Shown piece after piece: positions 1 through 14,200 of a stretch of DNA of 64,000 nucleotides (the first letter of the stretch is position 1; every line of letters starts with the position of its first letter). The notes beneath the pieces are model-generated. The model made no database searches, was not told the DNA's origin, and worked only from the letters and a program-made list of their open reading frames with translations. The translations under genes were made by a program, and so were the position numbers. This DNA is from Archivesica marissinica (Eukaryota; Mollusca; Bivalvia; Venerida; Vesicomyidae): positions 19,211,973-19,275,972 of the forward strand of contig CM026386.1 in the NCBI GenBank assembly GCA_014843695.1, given 5' to 3'.

Positions 1-178
1 ATGAGCGACGCCTCATGAAGAGGTTAATCATTTTATATTCATGGAGGATAGTACAATGATACAGACATCGACCCATTCCAGAGCCTCCTCTTGTTCTTTT
101 ACGTGTACGATGTAAATCACCGACACGAGACCTCGGTTTAAAGTCCCATCTGAAAGACTGTTAATAAGACTGACTTGA
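1..178 (-). mobile_element. SINE-A copy 1, cut by window edge
   Basis: Reverse-strand copy of the commonest SINE here (family described at 43083-43370). The body and most of the tail are present: the fragments ATGAGCGACGCCTC, GGAGGATAGTACAATGATAC and GACCTCGGTTTAAAGTCC match the other copies. The tRNA-like head is missing beyond about 178, so the copy is 5'-truncated. Confidence 0.85.
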
Positions 179-646
179 GAACGACAGGCGACTTATATAT
201 AACTTACAGTGTGCATGCACTTGCATATAAAGAAGAACAATGAACATTGATTATTAAAATCATAATATGGAGAGCATATCAACGAGACCGTTGGCAATAT
301 ATATCTGTAGACATAAAGCTTGGATAAAATATGGACAAGGAAGAATCAATTGGTATGAATGTATTCGATTACTTTCACCACCGAGTACGTTCCCAATGGA
401 CTGGTTATATGAATGATACAAAATGATTGCTTAGAGCTGATAAGTGGCATATGAACAACGTGTTGATAGCTACACAGTTTCGTGTCCGACACGTCGTGTG
501 GTGTTGTTATGTTCCTGCTGTGACAAGGGACACACTAATGCAAGTTATACGATTGAACATGAATCATATTCATCCACTTGAAGCAATGCAACATTGTAAT
601 GATTTTACCTTTGTACATTGTATTTTCTATTATTTCTAACAGTTCT
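179..646. other. No recognisable feature
   Basis: AT-rich sequence. A 70-codon open frame at 427-639 has no family motif, splice signal or codon pattern that would make it a gene. I see nothing else supportable here. Confidence 0.4.
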
Positions 647-995
647 GAACCTTAGTGACTACACAGAAACAAGATAGCAAAACTAACTGTGAACCTTAGT
701 GACTACACAGAAACAAGATAGCAAAACTAACTGTGAACCTGGCTGACTACATACACAGAACCAAGTTATCACAACTAACTGTGAACCTGGCTGACTACAC
801 AAAACCAAGTTAGCAAAACTAATTGTGAACCTGTCTGACTACACAAAACCAAGTTATCAAAACTAACTGTGAACCTGGCTGACTACACAAAAACAAGTTA
901 TCACAACTAACTGTGAACCTGGCTGACTACACAAAAACAAGTTATCACAACTAACTGTGAACCTGTCTGACTACACAAAACCAAGTTATCAAAAA
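647..995. repeat. 44-bp tandem repeat, about 8 copies
   Basis: About eight head-to-tail copies of a 44-bp unit that starts GAACCTGGCTGACTACAC and ends CACAACTAACTGT. The first two copies read GAACCTTAGTGACTACAC and keep AGATAGC, so they form a slightly different subtype from the later ones. Confidence 0.9.
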
Positions 996-1178
996 TAACA
1001 CTTATCCGAAGTGTGCGTTGTCCTCTAGTATATTATTTGAAAATCCAATCATTAACTTGGCCATACGGTGTTTTCATTCACGGTGACGTTTGCGTTTACC
1101 TAAGCGTTTTATGTGGAGAAATATTACAAAAATAATCCTACCCCCAATTCTAACTTAGTATCCGGGAACCACCCCTCT

Positions 1179-1327
1179 TAGCCTGGGAACAGGCATCGAT
1201 ATATTTTGCCTGGTCAGTCAAATAAATATATGTTAACACCGAGACTATTGGGCCGTATTGAGTTTCTGATCATATCATTTCGTTAGAAGTTAAAAAGTGA
1301 AAAATCGACAGACTGGAACCCTGGCTA
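1179..1327. mobile_element. Small MITE, TIR GCCTGGGAACAG, TA target site
   Basis: A 145-bp element running from TA|GCCTGGGAACAGG to CTGGAACCCTGGC|TA. A second copy in opposite orientation lies at 23235-23377. Imperfect terminal inverted repeats and a TA on both sides fit a non-autonomous Tc1/mariner-type element. The only coding capacity is noise. Confidence 0.65.
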
Positions 1328-1660
1328 CACCCCTGCTGCATTGCAATACATGTCGTGTTCAGTTGACATTTAGTCATTCATGTCAATACTAATTTGTTTT
1401 ATGACAAATTCAACAATGAATATCAGTCATCCGGTTAGTTTTATAACTTATTTTTCAATTCTCAATGTTGACTTAAGAAGGTTGGTTTATGCGTAAATTT
1501 GATCTTATTTGCACGAAATATGATAGGTAATCGACTATCTAGATCAACTGACCGATAACTCCCTATATAAACATGTCCTTATGAAATATGTATGCACACT
1601 GGTAGATAATACCATGTGATTGCTTGTTTCTATTATTTCCTTTTTAATTTACTACAGTGG

Positions 1661-1855
1661 AACTCGTGATAGAGCAGTGGTAGTCGTAGAGCGTTCGCTT
1701 CATGTGCGAAAGGCCCGGAGTTCGAGCCCCACTGGATCCGTTAGGAGTGTGCCCTTAGGCAAGACATTTAAATTCCACATTGCCTCTTCCCTCTCCCTCA
1801 GGGCGATGGAGTCCATCAGGAATGAGGTCTCGAGAGTGATCAATATTAGTTGCAA
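1661..1855 (+). mobile_element. SINE-B copy 1, 5' part, split by insertion
   Basis: SINE with a tRNA-derived head (A box TAGAGCAGTGG, B box AGTTCGAGCCCC) and a body containing GTGCCCTTAGGCAAGACATT and TCTCGAGAGTGATCAATA. The tail is interrupted after ATTAGTTGCAA and resumes at 3290 with TGTTGTAAGAACTTG, so a 1.43-kb element has landed inside it. Confidence 0.85.
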
Positions 1856-3289
1856 GTAGTATGTACGTCTCTTTGGCATCAACGACTGCGCATGCGCGGT
1901 CATAAACTGGCCAACAACAAAATGGGTCATTAAATAGCAATAAAATATGTATATTCATACATCAAAGGAACTGGGGTTCATAACAAATATGTAATGAAAA
2001 GGGCCGTTAAGCAGCAATTAATGGTTTCTAGATCTCTTCCATCAAGTACTGCAAAATAGTCTAAAACAGTATGGAAATGTCGTTTTCTTATCCATCTTGT
2101 TCATTACACCAACCAATGGTTCATGGTCCGTTTCCATGTAACAGTGGTTGACAGCATGCAATTCGGGTATAATTTGATCGATAATTGGTATCAGTTCTAC
2201 AAATGTATCAAACTCGTTGAACTATAAAGCAATGTCTTCCCTGGTATGTTGAACTTAGTTCTTCCTTCGGGTAACCAAAACCGTCGTAGATCTACCACTA
2301 TGAAATCAGTATTCACTTGCACATACTTATGAGCTCCCACATGACGGCGGAAATGATCCTCTTTTTTAGCATTGTGCTCCAGTATGGCTTCTTTGATATC
2401 CTTTATATACATAGCGAACAGCTGCCATTGTTTTTAATGTCAGGTAAAGCTCCATCGCAATTATTTCTGAAACTAAACGACTAAATAGAATTTCCACTCG
2501 ATCATTTCCAAAGTCTCTCACTTCAACATATACGAAGCGTCCGAGTTAATAACGAACTCTACTGGTAGCCATATTATCCTCAAATGATTATATCTAGTCA
2601 TATAACATACTGTTAGATCAATCTTAGAACAACCAATCAACGTATTTTTTCTGGGGGAATGGGTGCTCTTATTATCTATCAAGCCATCTTCAAACCCCTT
2701 TGATCCATTACAAATACAGTGCTCGCATGCGCAGTCCATGATTCCAAAAAGATCTATAAATCATGTATTACTGTTTATTCTAACACGACCCAGCTAATAA
2801 CATACATACTTGTAGAGTAAAATCTACCTCGGGTTATTCTGCGATATATCTACCTTGAACTATGCTGTGCGCACCGTGTTTTAGTTATTCCATTTATACA
2901 ATGCGTGTAAAGTTTTATGAATGAAAGTCACGTGATTTTTATAAATACTACTTTTGTTCATTTATGCACTAGATTGATATTTTCCATAAACAATAACGTC
3001 ATCACCCCTTACGCGGGAGGAAATTTCGAAAGCCAAATGCAGCGGAGTAGCACGCCGTTTGAAGAAAATATTCCTTTGATTCTCGTCTAAAATTATTAGA
3101 AGTAAGTCGTGTTAGAATCGAAATAATAAGTATCAACCGTGGTATATCGCAGAATAGCCCTTTCTATTACAGTTTTTTATGAACCCAGTTCCTTTGATGT
3201 ATGAACATACACATTTGATGACTACATTTTATTGCTATTTTATGGTCGCGCATGCGCAGTCGTTGATGTCAAAGAGACGTACATACTAC
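1856..3289. mobile_element. 1.43-kb TIR element inserted in SINE-B
   Basis: Ends are inverted repeats of about 115 bp: GTAGTATGTACGTCTCTTTG at 1856 and its complement ending CATACTAC at 3289. Both carry a GCGCATGCGC-like palindrome and CATCAAAGGAACTG farther in. The flanks AGTTGCAA and TGTTGTAA look like a decayed 8-bp target duplication, which would fit a hAT-type element; that assignment is inference. On the minus strand, 2739-2197 holds broken frames with no recognised domain, perhaps a ruined transposase. Confidence 0.6.
2831..3160. mobile_element. MITE, TIR GGGTTATTCTGCGATATA, copy 1
   Basis: A 330-bp element that starts GGGTTATTCTGCGATATA and ends TATATCGCAGAATAGCCC. The inside matches 38765-39216 in opposite orientation (for example CCTCCCGCGTAAAGGGGTGA there). 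It sits inside the 1856-3289 element near its right end. Homology with the second copy continues about 50 bp outside the left TIR (TAACACGACCCAGCTAATAA), so the mobile unit may be larger. Confidence 0.65.
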
Positions 3290-3345
3290 TGTTGTAAGAA
3301 CTTGTTTCACAATAGAACTAAAATAAATTTGTATAAACTAAAATG
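3290..3345 (+). mobile_element. SINE-B copy 1, displaced 3' tail
   Basis: Remainder of the SINE-B begun at 1661: AAGAACTTGTTTCACAATAG followed by AACTAAAATAAATTTGTATA. It continues the tail exactly where the first part stops. Confidence 0.8.
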
Positions 3346-3471
3346 TTCGGAGCGGAGGTCCTATTTTCTGTCAATGACATAAATGCTACATATTTGTTTG
3401 TATCTGCTCACAATGAGATACCTTAGTCAATTACTGTGATACTGTGATACTGTGATACTCATAAACGCATG

Positions 3472-3705
3472 TGTCTGTCCTATTAGCGCAGTGGTTAGCG
3501 CGCTTGCTTCTCACCAATGTAACCCGGGCAGAGAAGTTTTTGAGATTGTACAGTGGTCGCCAGATCGGACAGGTTGGTTTTCTCCGGGTACTCCGGTTTC
3601 CTCCCACACGAATAACCACATATACGCTTTCATCCTCGCCAACGAGAGTGATTAATATAAGTTGTTAGAACGTGCTTCGCAATCGTTGTAAAAAATAAAA
3701 GTTTA
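3472..3705 (+). mobile_element. SINE-C copy 1
   Basis: tRNA-derived SINE. The A box is TTAGCGCAGTGGTTAGCG and the anticodon-arm region CTTCTCACCAA resembles tRNA-Glu(CTC). The B box is lost here: AACCCGGGCAGAGAAG has a short deletion relative to the copies at 23715 and 25664. The body contains GGTTTCCTCCCACACGAA. Its tail, CGAGAGTGATTAATATAAGT and then GTGCTTCGCAATCG, is the same as that of SINE-B. Confidence 0.85.
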
Positions 3706-3913
3706 TTAACCCTTTCAACACCACATACCTCTAAATAGGCTTACAAAAAGTGTAGATCAGGATCTGCACTTTTTGCCAGTGATATGACTATTTTTAGACA
3801 TAATTACCCATTTTGATAAATGAACTTGTCCAAATGTGATTTTCTGATTCATTTATTGGTTTATGAATATCATGGACCAGTCCATGTGAGTTACTTGGTG
3901 TTGAATGGGTTAA
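3706..3913. mobile_element. piggyBac-type MITE with TTAA target site
   Basis: A 200-bp element flanked by TTAA. The left end is CCCTTTCAACACCA and the right end TGGTGTTGAATGGG, an exact 14-bp inverted repeat. TTAA duplication and CCCTTT ends are typical of piggyBac-like elements. An inner imperfect palindrome, CAAAAAGTG to CACTTTTTG, surrounds GATCAGGATC. Confidence 0.7.
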
Positions 3914-4165
3914 TAAACGTATATTGGACCTCGTAATTTCTATCGTTGTTTCCTTTGCACTGCAAGCTATCCATTTCGATACGTTTTCTCATCTTATAAA
4001 TCATCAAATTACTAAACGTCAATGGATACTTTACTGCAAAGATGTGCTATCAATTAGTTTGATAAAACTAAATTAATCCTACCGCAACATCTTGTTATGG
4101 AGCATCCGTAAAAACAAAGGATTCCAAATAAAAGAATCAATACTAGTATACATTTCGGGGGAGGT
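3914..4165. repeat. Dispersed repeat, partner at 42743-43062
   Basis: Shares TCGTTGTTTCCTTTGCAC and CAATGGATAC-TTACTG blocks with 42890-43030 in direct orientation. The segment 4110-4165 (AAAACAAAGGATTCCAA) matches 42790-42840 in reverse. The mixed orientation suggests a fold-back type element. Boundaries and class are unresolved. Confidence 0.4.
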
Positions 4166-4205
4166 ATTACTAATAGAATAAACAACAACGTCTCTCATTG
4201 TCATT

Positions 4206-4502
4206 CAGACGGATCTGTAGTGCAGTGGTAACACGTCGGACTGGTAATCCAGGTATCGCAGGTTCGATCCCCCGTCGGCCCTAATACAATTAACAGTCTT
4301 TCAGATGGGACATTAAACCGAGGTCTCGTGTCGGTGCTGTACACCGTGCACGTAAAAGAACCAGAGGAGACCCTGGAATGGGTCTCTCCTTCTCACTGTA
4401 TCATTGCACTATCCTCCATAAATCTAAAATTACAAATATGTTCAAGAGGCGTCGCTCATATGGGCAACCGATAGGGACGATAAATAAACGTAAAACACAC
4501 AC
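4206..4502 (+). mobile_element. SINE-A copy 2, full length
   Basis: Complete copy. Head A box TAGTGCAGTGG and B box GGTTCGATCCC, body GATGGGACATTAAACCGAGG, tail TCGCTCATATGGGCAACCG then AAATAAACGTAAAACACAC. The tail stem carries a change (AGGGAC for AGCGAC) that weakens the hairpin in this copy. Confidence 0.9.
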
Positions 4503-5103
4503 TTTAAATCAATCCAACAGTATATTGAAATGAAACGCAGTGTTGAATTACTCTCTCTCTCTCTTAAGTTAATTTCTCAACGAAATCCTATCCTTAGGAC
4601 AATGTTAGTAAATAAACTATATTTGGAACTGTTCCATACATTATAAACAATAGCGTTTCGCTTACCGTGATAACAAGATAACATACACTCGATCAAATGT
4701 AAGTATTGTTTTAATGGCGTGTTTAAGAGAATAATTTATTCAGGTTTTCAACATCAAATACTTTCAAAGTTTAACTAAATAGTAACAACTTACTGTGAAG
4801 ATGTATTACAAACCGTGATAACATGGGACGTTTTCTCGCTGACATAAATACAAACATGGAATATACTGACCGGATTCTCTAAGAATTCTTACAGTCAGTT
4901 TTCCTGAAGATGTGGACACGAAAAGTACGTGCATATCCCATATCCGTATTTAAGAGGCAAGGAATTAATAAATTAATAAATTATGTAGCATAAATTTCTG
5001 TATATATGAAAACGTTACTAAAACATACGGACATACTACCTCAGTGCTAAACTGTTCACCAACTGGATTGAAAGGTAGGAATTAGTGTGTGGCTATAATC
5101 GTT
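4503..5103. other. No recognisable feature
   Basis: AT-rich DNA with a short CT run at about 4551-4564. No coding, RNA or repeat structure is clear. Confidence 0.4.
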
Positions 5104-5268
5104 TAGTTTATACACATTTAGTTTAGTTCGATTGCGAAACAAGTTCTTACAATTTATATTAATTACTCTCGAGACCTCATTCCTGATGGAATCCATCGCC
5201 ACGAGGAAGAGAGAAGAGGCAATGTGTAATTTAAATGCATTGCCTAAGGGCACAATCGTAACGGCTCC
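5104..5268 (-). mobile_element. SINE-B copy 2, head replaced by satellite
   Basis: Reverse-strand SINE-B. The tail (ATTGCGAAACAAGTTCTTAC) and body (GCCTAAGGGCACAATCGTAA) are present. Homology stops at CGGCTCCA, the exact junction between body and tRNA head, and the 23-bp satellite begins there. The head has therefore been lost at the satellite border. Confidence 0.85.
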
Positions 5269-8200
5269 ATGCACCTACCAGCAATCATCCCATACACCTA
5301 CTAGCAATCATCCCGTCCACCTTCTAGCAATCATCCCATACACCTACTAGCAATCATCCCATACACCTACTAGCAATCATCCCGTCCACCTTCTAGCAAT
5401 CATCCCATACACACTAGCAATCATCCCATACACCTACTAGCAATCATCCCATACACCTACTAGCAATCATCCCATACACCTACTAGCAATAATCCCATAC
5501 ACCTACTTGCAATCATCACGTCCACCTTCTAGCAATCATCCCATACACCTACTAGCAATCATCCCATACACCTACTAGCAATCATTCCATACACCTACAT
5601 GCAATAACCCCATACACCTACTAGCAATCATCCCATACACCTACTAACAATCATCCCATACACCTACTAGCAATCACCCCATACACCTACTAGCAATTAT
5701 CCCATACACCTACTAGCAATCACCCCATACACCTACTAGCAATCATCCCATACACCTACTAGCAATCATCCCATACACCTACTTGCAATAACCCCATACA
5801 CATACTAGCAATCACCCCATACACATACTAGCAATCATCCCATACACCTACTAGCAATCACCCCATACACCTACTAGCAATCATCCCATACACCTATTAG
5901 CAATCATCCCATACACCTACTTGCAATAACCCCATACACATACTAGCAATCACCCCATACACATACTAGCAATCATCCCATACACCTACTTGCAATAACC
6001 CCATACACCTACTAGCAATCATCCCATACACCTACTAGCAATCATCCCATACACCTACTTGCAATAAACCCATACACATACTAGCAATCATCCCATACAC
6101 CTACTTGCAATAACCCCATACACCTACTAGCAATCATCCCATACACCTACTAGCAATCACCCCATACCCCTACTAGCAATCACCCCATACACCTACTAGC
6201 AATCATCTCATACACCTACTAGCAATCATCCCTTACACCTACTTGCAATCATCCCGTCCACCTTCTAGCAATCATCCCATACACCTACTAGCAATCATCC
6301 CATACACCTACTAGCAATCATCCCATACACCTACTAGCAATCATCCCATACACCTACTAGCAATCATCCCATACACCTACTTGCAATAACCCCATACACC
6401 TACTAGCAATCATCCCATACACCTACTAGCAATCACCCCATACACCTACTAGCAATCACCCCATACACCTACTAGCAATCACCCCATACAACTACTAGCA
6501 ATCATCCCATACACCTACTAGCAATCATCCCATACACCTACTAGCAATCATATCATACACCTACTGGCAATCATCCCGTACACCTACTAGCAATCATCCC
6601 GTACACCTACTAGCAATAACCCCATACACCTACTAGCAATCATCCCATACACCTACTAGCAATCATCCCATACACCTACTAGCAATCATCCCATACACCT
6701 ACTAGCAATCACGCCATACACCTACTAGCAATCATCCCATACACCTACTAGCAATCATCACGTCCACCTACTAGCAATCATCCCGTACACATACTAGCAA
6801 TCACCCCGTACACATACTACCAATCACCCCATACACCTACTAGCAATCACCCCATACACCTACTAGCAATCATCCCGTACACCTACTAGCAATAACCCCA
6901 TACACCTACTAGCAATCACCCCATACACCTACTAGCAATCATCCCGTACACCTACTAGCAATCACCCCATACACCTACTAGCAATAACCCCATACACCTA
7001 CTAGCAATCATCACGTACACCTACTAGCAATCATCCCGTACACATACTAGCAATCATCCCATACATCTACTAGCAATCATCCCATACACCAACTAGCAAT
7101 CATCCCGTACACCTACTAGCAATCATCCCGTACACCTACTAGCAATCATCCCGTACACCTACTAGCAATAACCCCATAAACCTACTAGCAATCATCCCGT
7201 ACACCTACTAGCAATCACCCCGTACACCTACTAGCAATAACCCCAACACCACACAACACCAACACCACACAACAACCCAACACCACACAACACCAACACC
7301 ACACAACACCCTACACCTACTAGCAATCATCCCGTACACCTACTAGCAATAACACCATAAACCTACCAGCAATCATCCCGTACACCTACTAGCAATCACC
7401 CCGTACACCTACTAGCAATAACCCCATACACCTACTAGCAATCATCCCATACACCTACTAACAATCAACCCATACACCTACTAGCAATCACCCCATACAC
7501 CTACTAGCAATCATCCCATACACCTACTAGCAATCATCCCGTACACCTACTAGCAATCATCCCATACACCTACTAGCAATCATCCCATACACCTACTTGC
7601 AATAAACCCATACACATACTAGCAATCACCCAACACAACACAACACCTACACCTACTAGCAATAACCCCAACACCACACAACACCCAACACCACACAACA
7701 CCCCAACACCACACAACACCCAACACACTAGCAATCATCCCATACACCTACTAGCAATAACCCCATACACACACTAGCAATCACCCCATACACATACTAG
7801 CAATCATCCCATACACCTACTAGCAATCATCCCATACACCTACTAGCAATCATCCCATACACCTACTTGCAATAACCCCATACACATACTAGCAATCATC
7901 CAATACACCTACTAGCAATCACCCCATACACCTACTAGCAATCACCCCATACACCTACTAGCAATCACCCCATACAACTACTAACAATCATCCCATACAC
8001 CTACTAGCAATCATCCCATACACCTACTAGCAATCATATCATACACCTACTGGCAATCATCCCGTACACCTACTAGCAATCATCCCGTACACCTACTAGC
8101 AATAACCCCATACACCTACTAGCAATCATCCCATACACCTACTAGCAATCATCCCATACACCTACTAGCAATCATCCCATACACCTACTAGCAATCACGC

Positions 8201-11200
8201 CATACACCTACTAGCAATCATCCCATACACCTACTAGCAATCATCACGTCCACCTACTAGCAATCATCCCGTACACATACTAGCAATCACCCCGTACACA
8301 TACTACCAATCACCCCATACACCTACTAGCAATCACCCCATACACCTACTAGCAATCATTCCGTACACCTACTAGCAATAACCCCATACACCTACTAGCA
8401 ATCACCCCATACACCTACTAGCAATCATCCCGTACACCTACTAGCAATCACCCCATACACCTACTAGCAATAACCCCATACACCTACTAGCAATCATCAC
8501 GTACACCTACTAGCAATCATCCCGTACACATACTAGCAATCATCCCATACATCTACTAGCAATCATCCCATACACCAACTAGCAATCATCCCGTACACCT
8601 ACTAGCAATCATCCCGTACACCTACTAGCAATCATCCCGTACACCTACTAGCAATAACCCCATAAACCTACTAGCAATCATCCCGTACACCTACTAGCAA
8701 TCACCCCGTACACCTACTAGCAATAACCCCATACACCTACTAGCAATCATCCCGTACACCTACTAGCAATAACCCCATACATCTACCAGCAATCATCCCG
8801 TACACCTACTAGCAATCACCCCGTACACCTACTAGCAATAACCCCATACACCTACTAGCAATCATCCCGTACACCTACTAGCAATCATCCCGTACACCTA
8901 CTAGCAATCATCCCGTACACCTACTAGCAATAACCCATACACCTACTAGCAATCATCCCGTACACCTACTAGCAATAACCCCATACACCTACTAGCAATC
9001 ATCCCGTACACCTACTAGCAATCACCCCGTACACCTACTAGCAATAACCCCATACACCTACTAGCAATCATCCCGTACACCTACTAGCAATCATCCCGTA
9101 CACCTACTAGCAATAACCCCATACACCTACTAGCAATCATCACGTACACCTACTAGCAATAACCCCATACACCTAATAGCAATCATCCCGTACACCTACT
9201 AGCAATCATCCCATACACATACTAGCAATCATCCCATACACCTACTAGCAATCATCCCATACACATACTAGCAATCAACCCATACACCTACTAGCAATCA
9301 TCCCATACAAATACTAGCAATCAACCCATACACCTACTAGCAATCATCCCATACACCTACTAGCAATCATCCCGTCCACCTTCTAGCAATCATCCCATAC
9401 ACCTACTATCAATCATCCCATACACCTACTAGCAATCATCCCATACACCTACTAGCAATTATCCCATACACCTACTTGCAATCATCACGTCCACCATCTA
9501 GCAATCATCCCATACACCTACTAGCAATCATCCCATACACCTACTAGCAATCATTCCATACACCTACTAGCAATCACCCCGTACACCTACTAGCAATAAC
9601 CCCATACACCTACTAGCAATCATCTCATACACCTACTAGCAATCAACCCATACACCTACTAGCAATCATCCGATACACCTACTAGCAATCATCCCGTACA
9701 CCTACTAGCAATCATCCCTACACCTACTAGCAATAACACCATAAACCTACTACAATCATCCCGTACACCTACTAGCAATCACCCCGTACACCTACTAGCA
9801 ATAACCCCATACACCTACTAGCAATCATCTCATACACCTACTAGCAATCAACCCATACACCTACTAGCAATCATCCGATACACCTACTAGCAATCATCCC
9901 GTACACCTACTAGCAATCATCCCGTACACCTACTAGCAATAACACCATAAACCTACTAGCAATCATCCCGTACACCTACTAGCAATCACCCCGTACACCT
10001 ACTAGCAATAACCCCATACACCTACTAGCAATCATCTCATACACCTACTAGCAATCAACCCATACACCTACTAGCAATCATCCGATACACCTACTAGCAA
10101 ACAACCCATACACCTACTAGCAATCATCCCATACACCTACTAGCAATCACCCCATACACCTACTAGCAATCACCCCATACACCTACTAGCAATCACCCCA
10201 TACACCTACTAGCAATCATCCCATACACCTACTAGCAATCATCTCATATACCTACTAGCAATAACCCCATACACCTACTAGCAATCATCCCGTACACCTA
10301 CTAGCAATCACCCCGTACACCTACTAGCAATAACCCCATACACCTACTAGCAATCATCCCGTACACCTACTAGCAATCACCCCGTACACCTACTAGCAAT
10401 CATCCCGTACACCTACTAGCAATCACCCCATACACATACTAGCAATCATCCCATACACCTACTAGCAATCATCCCATACACATACTAGCAATCAACCCAT
10501 ACACGTACTAGCAATCATCCCATACACATACTAGCAATCAACCCAAACACCTACTAGCAATCATCCCATACACATACTAGCAATCATCCCGTACACCTAC
10601 TAGCAATCAACCCATACACCTACTAGCAATCACCCCATACACATACTAGCAATCATCCCATACACCTACTAGTAATCATCCCGTCCACCTTCTAGCAATC
10701 ATCCCATACACCTACTAGCAATCATCCCATACACCTACTAGCAATCATCCCATACACCTACTAGCAATTATCCCATACACCTACTTGCAATCATCACGTC
10801 CACCTTCTAGCAATCATTCCATACACCTACTTGCAATAACCCCATACACCTACTAGCAATCATCCCATACACCTACTAGCAATCATCCCATACACCTACT
10901 AGCAATCACCCCATACTCCTACTAGCAATCATCCCATACACCTACTAGCAATCATCCCATACACCTACTTGCAATAACCCCATACACATACTAGCAATCA
11001 CCCCATAAACATACTAGCAATCATCCCATACACCTACCAGCAATCACCCCATACACCTACTAGCAATCATCCCATACACCTACTTGCAATCATCCCATAC
11101 ACCTACTTGCAATAACCCCATACACATACTAGCAATCACCCCATACACATACTAGCAATCATCCCATACACCTACTTGCAATAACCCCATACACCTACTA

Positions 11201-14200
11201 GCAATCATCCCATACACCTACTAGCAATCATCCCATACACCTACTAGCAATCACCCCATACACCTACTAGCAATCATCCCATACACCTACTAGCAATCAC
11301 CCCATACACCTACTAGCAATCATCCAATACACCTACTAGCAATCATCCCATACACCTACTTGCAATAACCCCATACACATACTAGCAATCACCCCATACA
11401 CATACTAGCAATCATCCCATACACCTACCAGCAATCACCCCATACACCTACTAGCAATCATCCCATACACCTACTAGCAATCATCCCATACACCTACTTG
11501 CAATAACCCCATACACACACTAGCAATCACCCCATACACATACTAGCAATCATCCCATACACCTACTTGCAATAACCCCATACACCTACTAGCAATCATC
11601 CCATACACCTACTAGCAATCATCCCATACACCTACTTGCAATAACCCCATACACATACTAACAATCACCCCATACACCTACTTGCAATAACCCTATACAC
11701 CTACTAGCAATCATCCCATACACCTACTAGCAATCACCCCATACACCTACTAGCAATCACCCCATACACCTACTAGCAATCATCTCATACACCTACTAGC
11801 AATCATCCCTTACACCTACTTGCAATCATCCCGTCAACCTTCTAGCAATCATCCCATACACCTACTAGCAATCATCCCATACACCTACTAGCAATCATCC
11901 CATACACCTACTAGCAATCATCCCATACACCTACTTGCAATAACCCCATACACCTACTAGCAATCATCCCATACACCTACTAGCAATCACCCCATAAACC
12001 TACTAGCAATCACCCCATACACCTACTAGCAATCACCCCATACACCTACTAGCAATCATCCCATACACCTACTAGCAATCATCCCATACACCTACTAGCA
12101 ATCATATCATACACCTACTAGCAATCATCCCGTACACCTACTAGCAATCATCCAGTACACCTACTAGCAATAACCCCATACATCTACTAGCAATCATCCC
12201 ATACACCTACTAGCAATCATCCCATACACCTACTAGCAATCATCCCATACACCTACTAGCAATCACGCCATACACCTACTAGCAATCATCCCATACACCT
12301 ACTAGCAATCATCACGTCCACCTACTAGCAATCATCCCGCACACATACTAGCAATCACCCCGTACACATACTACCAATCACCCCATACACCTACTAGCAA
12401 TCACCCCATACACCTACTAGCAATCATCCCGTACACCTACTAGCAATAACCCCATACACCTACTAGCAATCACCCCATACACCTACTAGCAATCATCCCG
12501 TACACCTACTAGCAATCACCCCATACACCTACTAGCAATAACCCCATACACCTACTAGCAATCATCACATACCCCTACTAGCAATCATCTCAAACACCTA
12601 CTAGCAATCAACCCATACACCTACTAGCAATCATCACATACACCTACTAGCAATCATCCCATACACCTACTAGCAATCAGCCCATACACCTACTAGTAAT
12701 CATCCCGTACACCTACTAGCAATCATCTTATACACCTACTAGCAATCAACCCATACACCTACTAGCAATCATCCCGTACACCTACTAGCAATCATCTTAT
12801 ACACCTACTAGCAATAACCCCATACACCTACCATACACCTACTAGCAATCATCCCATACACCTACTAGCAATAACCCCATACACCTACTAGCATTCATCG
12901 CATACACCTACTAGCAATCATCCCATACACCTACTAGCAATAATCCCGTACACCTACTTGCAATAACCTCATACACCTACTAGCAATCATCACATACACC
13001 TACTAGCAATCATCCCATACACCTACTAGAAATCATCCCGTACACCTACTAGCAATAACCCCCTACACCTACTAGCAATCATCTCATACACCTACTAGCA
13101 ATCATCCCATACACCTACTAGCAATCATCTCATACACCTACTAGCAATAACCCCATACACCTACTAGCAATCATCCCATACACCTACTAGCAATCACCCC
13201 ATACACCTACTAGCAATCATTCCGTACACCTACTAGCAATCATCCCATACACCTACTAGCAATCATCTCATACACCTACTAGCAATCAACCCATACACCT
13301 ACTAGCAGTCAACCCATACACCTACTAGCAATCATCCCATACACATACTAGCATTCATCCCATACACCTTCTAGCAATCATATCATACACCTACTAGCAA
13401 GCATTCCGTATACCTACTAGCAATCATCACATACACCTACTAGCAATCATCTCATACACCTTCTAGCAATCATCCCATACACTTACTAGCAATCAATCAT
13501 CCCATACACATTTTAGCAATCATCCGATACACCTACTAGCAATCAATCATCCCATACACCTACTAGCAATCATCCCTAACACCTACTAGCAATCAATCAT
13601 CCCATACACCTTTTAGCAATCATCCCATACACCTACTAGCAATCAATAATCCCATACACCTACTAGAAATCAATCATTCCATACACCTACTTGCAATCAA
13701 TCATCCCATACACCTACTAGCAATCATCCCATACACCTACTAGCAATCAATCATCCCATACACCTACTAGCAATCATCCCATACACCTTTTAGCAATCAT
13801 CCCATACACCTACTAGCAATCAATCATCCCATACACCTACTAGCAATCAATCATTCCATACACCTACTAGCAATCAATCATCCCGTCCACCTACTTGCAA
13901 TCACCCCATACACCTACTAGCAATCAATCATCCCATACACCTACTAGCAATCAATCATCCCATACACCTACTAGCAATCAATCATCCAATACACCTACTA
14001 GCAATCACACCATACACCTACTAGCAATCAATCATCCCATACACCTCCTAGCAATCAATCATCCCATACACCTACTAGCAATCAATCATCCAATACACCT
14101 ACTAGCAATCACCCCATACACCTACTAGCAATCAATCATCCCGTCCACCTACTTGCAATCACCCCATACACCTACTAGCAATCATCCCATGCACCTACTA

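Noticed and set aside
4206..4280. Genuine tRNA genes (Thr, Leu, Glu types)
   Set aside because: All A/B-box pairs are fused to SINE bodies and tails, and their acceptor and T arms pair poorly. They are SINE heads, not tRNA genes.
13895..14128. 77-codon frame with SSHTPTSNQ repeats
   Set aside because: Open only because the local satellite unit is 27 bp.
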